From an uncultured Thermoguttaceae bacterium (GTDB lineage Bacteria > Planctomycetota > Planctomycetia > Pirellulales > Thermoguttaceae), in NCBI GenBank assembly GCA_934725735.1, contig CAKVCP010000076.1, positions 1 to 10,388 on the forward strand: a stretch of DNA of 10,388 nt, in the 5' to 3' direction. The translations under genes were made by a program, and so were the position numbers. The notes beneath the pieces were generated by a model that was not told the origin of the DNA, ran no database searches, and saw nothing but the letters and a program-made list of their open reading frames with translations. Each line of letters opens with the position of its first letter. Position 1 is the stretch's first letter. Below are positions 6,941 to 10,388 of the stretch, one piece after another.

Positions 6941-6963
6941 TCTCCGTCTGAGTATTTCAGACG
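6941..6963 (-). promoter_or_regulatory. Hairpin abutting the pyrC Shine-Dalgarno sequence
   Basis: On the - strand, CGTCTGA (6963-6957) and TCAGACG (6951-6945) form a perfect 7-bp stem with a 5-nt AATAC loop. The last stem base is the first G of the Shine-Dalgarno GGAG (6945-6942). The position would suit control of ribosome access. E. coli pyrC is controlled by a leader hairpin that masks its ribosome site, but common mechanism here is only inference. Confidence 0.5.
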
Positions 6964-7049
6964 ATATATTCGTTTCGCGTCAATAAAGGTCGCGCCGCGA
7001 ACGTCGTGATCCCTGCGGACCCGAGGGAATAATTCCTAGAAGCGTGGCG

Positions 7050-7071
7050 AAGCGCTTATTTTTGAGCGCTT
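7050..7071 (-). other. Inverted repeat across the pyrB stop codon
   Basis: AAGCGCT (7050-7056) and AGCGCTT (7065-7071) are perfect 7-base arms around an 8-nt loop, spanning the pyrB TAA (7058-7056). No T-run follows on the - strand, so it is not an intrinsic terminator. It could form a hairpin in a pyrB-pyrC transcript. Confidence 0.4.
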
Positions 7072-8036
7072 GCGACCGACAAGACGGCCCAGAGAATCGC
7101 CATTCTTACGGCGACGCCGTTGGTCACCTGGTCGAGAATCGCCGAATGAGAACCGTCGGCGACCTCGGGTGTGATTTCGACGCCGCGATTGATCGGACCA
7201 GGAGCGAGGATCAAGACGTTGCTTTTGCACCGCGCGAGTCGTTCCGCGTTCATAGCGTAGAGCTTGCTATATTCGTGCACGGAGGGGAAGGGACTTGCGA
7301 CGAGACGCTCAAATTGAACGCGCAAGAGGTTGAAGACGTCGCATTCGCCGAGAAGCTCGTCGAGCGAGTTGCTCGTCTCGACGCCCAGATCCTTCCAGTA
7401 GGAAGAGACAAGGGTCGAGGGGCCGCAAACGATCGGTTGCGCGCCGAGTTTTTGGAGCGCGTAGATATTCGAACGAGCGACGCGACTGTGAGCGATATCG
7501 CCGACGATCGCGACTTTCAGTCCCTTAAGGGAACCGAAACGCTGACGAATGGTGAGAGTGTCGAGAAGTCCCTGCGAAGGATGCTCGTGCGCGCCGTCTC
7601 CCGCGTTGACGACGGCGCATCCTTGAAGGCTCTTGGCGAGGAGTTGCGGAACGCCTGGGCAGACGTGTCGGACGACGACGGCGTCGATCCCCATCGACTG
7701 GATGTTCTTCGCGGTGTCGACGACCGTTTCCCCCTTAGCGACGCTACTCGTACCGGCGGTAAAGTCGATGACTTCCGCGCCTAGTCGACGTCCGGCGAGT
7801 CCGAAGCTCGTGCGCGTACGCGTCGAGTTCTCGAAGAAGAGATTGACGATTCCCTTGCCGTTAAGGAGCGGGATTTTGCGTAAATTGTCCGGCGATTCGA
7901 GGACGTCGTTTCTGAACCGTTGCGCGAGGTCGAGTAGAATCGTGATTTCTTGAGCGGAAAGGTCTTCAAGACCTAGTAGATGCGAGCGAGTCCATCCAGC
8001 GGGAAGCGCTCCCCAGTTGTCCTTGGTATAAAGCAT
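7056..8036 (-). CDS. pyrB: Aspartate carbamoyltransferase catalytic subunit
   Basis: The enzyme condenses carbamoyl phosphate with aspartate to N-carbamoyl-aspartate, the committed step of pyrimidine synthesis, supplying the PyrC substrate. The 326 residues from the ATG at 8036 match the family's usual size. Carbamoyl-phosphate site FENSTRTRTSF (residues 68-78), KGET (101-104), HPSQG (152-156), RVQFER (239-244) and PGPINRGVEI (279-288) are all present. The His usual before PGPINRG is Ala (7203-7205). No regulatory PyrI gene is seen nearby. The start is uncertain: the ATG at 8036 has no Shine-Dalgarno and follows a terminator-like hairpin by 15 nt. The alternative TTG at 8081 adds 15 residues (VVALAARFFKPIEA after the initiator) and has a GAGAG stretch 7 nt upstream. 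ATG is chosen because the conserved WTRSHLLGLEDLS begins only 14 residues in. Confidence 0.93.
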   Translation of the reverse strand: MLYTKDNWGALPAGWTRSHLLGLEDLSAQEITILLDLAQRFRNDVLESPDNLRKIPLLNGKGIVNLFFENSTRTRTSFGLAGRRLGAEVIDFTAGTSSVAKGETVVDTAKNIQSMGIDAVVVRHVCPGVPQLLAKSLQGCAVVNAGDGAHEHPSQGLLDTLTIRQRFGSLKGLKVAIVGDIAHSRVARSNIYALQKLGAQPIVCGPSTLVSSYWKDLGVETSNSLDELLGECDVFNLLRVQFERLVASPFPSVHEYSKLYAMNAERLARCKSNVLILAPGPINRGVEITPEVADGSHSAILDQVTNGVAVRMAILWAVLSVASAQK

Positions 8037-8051
8037 GGCTTCGATAGGCTT

Positions 8052-8073
8052 AAAAAAACGCGCAGCAAGCGCG
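8052..8073 (-). terminator. Intrinsic-terminator-like hairpin just before pyrB, possible attenuator
   Basis: On the - strand, CGCGC (8073-8069), loop TTGCT and GCGCG (8063-8059) are followed at once by seven Ts (8058-8052). The all-GC 5-bp stem plus T7 fits a short intrinsic terminator. It may end the upstream gene, whose stop is at 8144. Because only 15 nt remain before the pyrB ATG, any transcript reaching pyrB must read through it, which is the geometry of an attenuator. Confidence 0.6.
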
Positions 8074-8087
8074 ACAACCAAAAATTT

Positions 8088-8115
8088 GCTCTCGCCGGAA
8101 AAGACCGTTGAGAGC
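8088..8115 (-). other. Second hairpin in the pyrB leader
   Basis: GCTCTC (8115-8110) pairs with GAGAGC (8093-8088), and inside it CGG (8107-8105) pairs with CCG (8098-8096), leaving a symmetrical 2x2 internal loop. AAATTTTT follows (8087-8080). It could be a weak terminator of the upstream gene or an early element of a pyrB attenuation leader. The PyrR-binding consensus was not recognised. Confidence 0.4.
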
Positions 8116-8143
8116 GTGAAAGTATGACAATGACGCGAAAACG

Positions 8144-10388
8144 TCAGATTTGATCGGCAGGTTCCTCGGCAACCGTTTCGTCAACCGGGGCTTGCGGTTC
8201 GTCCGCGACGGGCTCCTCGGGTGCGGTCGCGTCTTCGGGCGTTGTTTCAACGGCTTCTTGGGGTTCCGGAGCGTTTTCTTCAACGGTCGCGTCCGCATTA
8301 GACGCGGGGGCTTGAGTCGCGCTTTCGGGCGTTGTTTCAACGGCTTCTTGCGGTTCCGGGGCGTTTTCTTCAACGGTCGCGTCCGTATTAGACGCGGCGT
8401 CTTGAGCCGCGCTTTCGGGCGTCGCTTCAACGGCTTCTTGCGGTTCCTGCCCCGTCGCGTTTCCGTTCGATTCCGTCGATTCGGTCAGCGAGTTTGGAAG
8501 AGGAATATTCGCGAGTTGAGCGATCCATTTTGCGCGAACCATCGAGCCGTAGTCGCGTCCTGAGGCGAACCTTGAGACGGCGGCGCTCCATTGGGCTTTT
8601 CTTTCAAGAAGCCTTCCGCGAAGGTAGTTGGCGGCGTTGCGGATCTCGTCCCCCGAGATCATTTCATTCGTACTGCGCGTATAACGGAGGGAATCGTCGT
8701 TGAGACGTTCCAACGCGGCGTCGTAAGACGCGTTTGCATACGACAGAACCGCTAATTCATAACTCGTTAGGAGTTTGACGTAACGTTTCGTCGCAATTTC
8801 CAACTGATAAGTAAGCGCGGTTTCATTCGCGAGTTGGCGCAAATCGTCTTGAGAGACGTCTTGTCCCTGCGATTGGGCCCACTGAACGTAATCTTGCAGA
8901 TTCTTTTCAACTAGTTGCGGTATATTGGATTCGCGTTTTTTGAGGAGCCGGTCGGAAACACGCCCTTGCAAGAGCCAGTGCGCGGCGCCGGAGTCGTCGA
9001 CAAACTTTCCGCGAAGGTAGAGGATCTTTCCGATCCACAGGGGCGCGAGGATCGACTTTTTGGAGCCGGAAACGTTGCCTTCATACTGCGCGGAGGAATC
9101 GCCGGTATAGTCTTCGATCGCGTCGGAATTGTTCTTGTCGGAAGCGGTGGTAACGTCGAGATTAGCGGCGTTTTCTAGAGGAAGCATAAAGACCTTCGTC
9201 AGAAGGTCGGCTTCGTCTGGAAAGATCGTTTGTTCAAGGATCGCGGCGTTCGCTTCCTGAAGTCGCTTGACGTCGGCGACCCCGGCAAGAGCCGAGATTC
9301 GTTCTTTCTGAATGTCGAAGGGCGTCGAAAGGACTGTGCTGACAGAACCGCTGAACTCCTGCTCCATAGGGATCATTCGAGAAGCGACGTGGAAGGGCGT
9401 CGAAGGAACATACGCGACCACCTTCTGGAAATCGTCGCTAGTCGCGGGGTAGACGCGCTCGGGAAGGTCGAAGGCGCGTAAAATCGCATCGTTTTTAGCG
9501 ACTTCGCGAAGCGTCGCGACCTCGTTAAACTCGAGTTCATCCCCTAACGCGAGCGCGTCGGCGGAAGCGGAAATATAAGGGAGCCCGTAACCCATGTCGA
9601 AGAGGTATGTCTCGCCGTCAAGACGCACGCCGACAACAACGGGGAAATTCTCGGTCTTCTCTTCTTCGGGACGGACGATGAAAGCGTCAAGACGGTGCTG
9701 GCGGAGTAGTTCGATGAAGACGATCGCTCGATCAATGGGGGATCCCTGTCCGAGCAATAGGGTCTGCCATTCGAGTTGCGCGACGGGACGCGATTGGACG
9801 ACGATGGGAGAGGAAAGAACGACGTTTTTTACAGTCCAATCGAAGAGCTGTAAAACGACGGCCATATCGTCTTGTTTTGGTCCCTTTGCCCAGTTGAAGA
9901 CGTCGCGGAACCAGACGATTGAACGGAGATAGTCGGCGTCCTGGGGGAGGAAATTTTTAGAGTCGATATCCAGGAGTCTTGCGTAATTTGACGCGCCTTC
10001 AGAAAGGGCGTGGAAGTTGTAGGCTTGGTAATCGTGCGAGTTGGCCAGTTGTTGTACTAAGGCGCGATACGATTCGGTCGGATCGGCGAATTGCACTTCT
10101 TTCGTCGCGCTTAGTTTTCCTTCGAGGGTTTCAAGGATGATTCGGAAGACGCCCAGCGCGTTGGATTCGCAATCTGTTTCAAGGGTTTTGAGCGAGGATT
10201 TGAGTTCCGCGAGAGTGGCGTCGAGATCGGCGCAATCCTTTTCTTCGACGCTTTGCGCCTCGTCGGCGAAGCGTTTGAAGACGTCGTTAAAGGCCTGCGC
10301 CGACTTTGAGAGCTCTTCAAAACGTTGGCGCAGGTCGTCGTATTCGGGATCGGGGACGAAATCGGGAGAAGTCGGTTTAGAGGCGAGC
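8144..10388 (-). CDS. Large transglutaminase-like protein lacking catalytic residues, 5'-truncated by the window edge
   Basis: The frame has no stop from 8144 to the right edge, 97 codons beyond the GTG at 10096, so the start lies outside the window. The visible N-terminal part (10388-10097) is heptad-like and charged (LRQRFEELSKS, LAELKSSLKTLE), suggesting a coiled coil. A transglutaminase-like fold follows: GQGSPIDRAIVFIELLRQHR (9751-9692) aligns with the helix that normally carries the catalytic Cys, but Pro occupies that place (9739-9737). The later TYLFDMGYGLPY keeps the Asp, while the His expected before it is not seen. The protein is therefore probably not an active protease or transglutaminase. 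A helical, TPR-like stretch follows (YLRGRLLERKAQWSAAVSRF), then a Pro/Glu/Ala-rich tail. No membrane segment is evident in the visible part. It lies upstream of pyrB in the same direction; a functional link is doubtful. Confidence 0.8.
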   Translation of the reverse strand, partial: LASKPTSPDFVPDPEYDDLRQRFEELSKSAQAFNDVFKRFADEAQSVEEKDCADLDATLAELKSSLKTLETDCESNALGVFRIILETLEGKLSATKEVQFADPTESYRALVQQLANSHDYQAYNFHALSEGASNYARLLDIDSKNFLPQDADYLRSIVWFRDVFNWAKGPKQDDMAVVLQLFDWTVKNVVLSSPIVVQSRPVAQLEWQTLLLGQGSPIDRAIVFIELLRQHRLDAFIVRPEEEKTENFPVVVGVRLDGETYLFDMGYGLPYISASADALALGDELEFNEVATLREVAKNDAILRAFDLPERVYPATSDDFQKVVAYVPSTPFHVASRMIPMEQEFSGSVSTVLSTPFDIQKERISALAGVADVKRLQEANAAILEQTIFPDEADLLTKVFMLPLENAANLDVTTASDKNNSDAIEDYTGDSSAQYEGNVSGSKKSILAPLWIGKILYLRGKFVDDSGAAHWLLQGRVSDRLLKKRESNIPQLVEKNLQDYVQWAQSQGQDVSQDDLRQLANETALTYQLEIATKRYVKLLTSYELAVLSYANASYDAALERLNDDSLRYTRSTNEMISGDEIRNAANYLRGRLLERKAQWSAAVSRFASGRDYGSMVRAKWIAQLANIPLPNSLTESTESNGNATGQEPQEAVEATPESAAQDAASNTDATVEENAPEPQEAVETTPESATQAPASNADATVEENAPEPQEAVETTPEDATAPEEPVADEPQAPVDETVAEEPADQI
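8186..8446 (-). repeat. 90-bp tandem repeats encoding an acidic Pro/Glu/Ala tail
   Basis: Three in-frame units are seen. Copies at 8446-8357 and 8356-8267 are each 90 bp (30 residues, starting EPQEAVE and ending DATVEENAP). The third (8266-8186) starts the same way but diverges after TTPEDATAPEE. The landmark cggcttcttg recurs at 8251, 8341 and 8431 on the + strand. The first two copies are close to identical at the DNA level, pointing to recent duplication. The unit length is a multiple of three, so copy number can change without breaking the frame. Confidence 0.9.

Noticed and set aside
6964..6983. Separate pyrC promoter from TTGACG (6983-6978) and TATATC
   Set aside because: The spacing between the two is only about 9 bp and nothing -10-like lies 17 bp downstream of TTGACG.
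7044..7784. Long + strand open frame of 246 codons opposite pyrB
   Set aside because: It is an antisense shadow of a well-supported pyrB with no recognisable domain and no ribosome site.
8121..8130. pyrB promoter from TTGTCA on the - strand
   Set aside because: The sequence 16-18 bp downstream (around CGGTCT) does not resemble a -10 element.
8186..8446. CRISPR-like array
   Set aside because: The units are contiguous, in-frame coding repeats without unique spacers and without cas genes nearby.
8050..8563. Repetitive open frames on both strands overlapping the 90-bp repeats
   Set aside because: The 90-bp unit is a multiple of three, so every frame through it repeats and stays open; only the frame continuous with the large upstream gene has sensible flanking domains.

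Overview
The window reads as ordinary chromosome from a bacterium, most likely a planctomycete. The evidence is indirect: Rho has a long disordered N-terminal arm, GlmU consists of the uridyltransferase domain alone, there is a small lipoprotein ending in a DQPSHMTPYRTHGGI-like tail, and there is a large transglutaminase-like protein without catalytic residues. Base composition looks moderately GC-rich in genes, with AT-rich gaps. Assignment to a family or species cannot be made from what is visible, and no mobile element, CRISPR array, tRNA or rRNA was seen.

Left half, + strand: a 5'-truncated recG (DNA repair helicase) runs in from the left edge. It is followed by a strong stem-loop and a gap of about 550 bases that holds a near-consensus promoter and a leader of about 400 nt for rho. 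rho (transcription termination factor) is followed within 50 bases by a glmU-like uridyltransferase gene, and the two are probably co-transcribed. A gap of about 300 bases follows, then a 72-residue lipoprotein gene with a strong Shine-Dalgarno sequence and its own intrinsic terminator.

Right half, - strand: two intrinsic terminators lie nearly back to back (5558-5587 for the + strand, 5607-5636 for the - strand) and separate the two converging gene groups. The - strand carries pyrC (dihydroorotase) and, upstream of it, pyrB (aspartate carbamoyltransferase). These catalyse consecutive steps of de novo pyrimidine synthesis and probably form an operon. Upstream of pyrB is a large gene, open to the right edge of the window. 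It encodes a coiled-coil-like region, a degenerate transglutaminase-like domain, a helical TPR-like part and a repetitive Pro/Glu/Ala-rich tail built from 90-bp repeats.

The points most worth following are regulatory. An intrinsic-terminator-like hairpin ends only 15 nt before the pyrB ATG, so pyrB transcription must pass through it. A perfect 7-bp hairpin abuts the pyrC Shine-Dalgarno sequence. rho has an unusually long leader. No convincing new multi-gene system is present; most of the window is housekeeping genes with lineage-specific embellishments.
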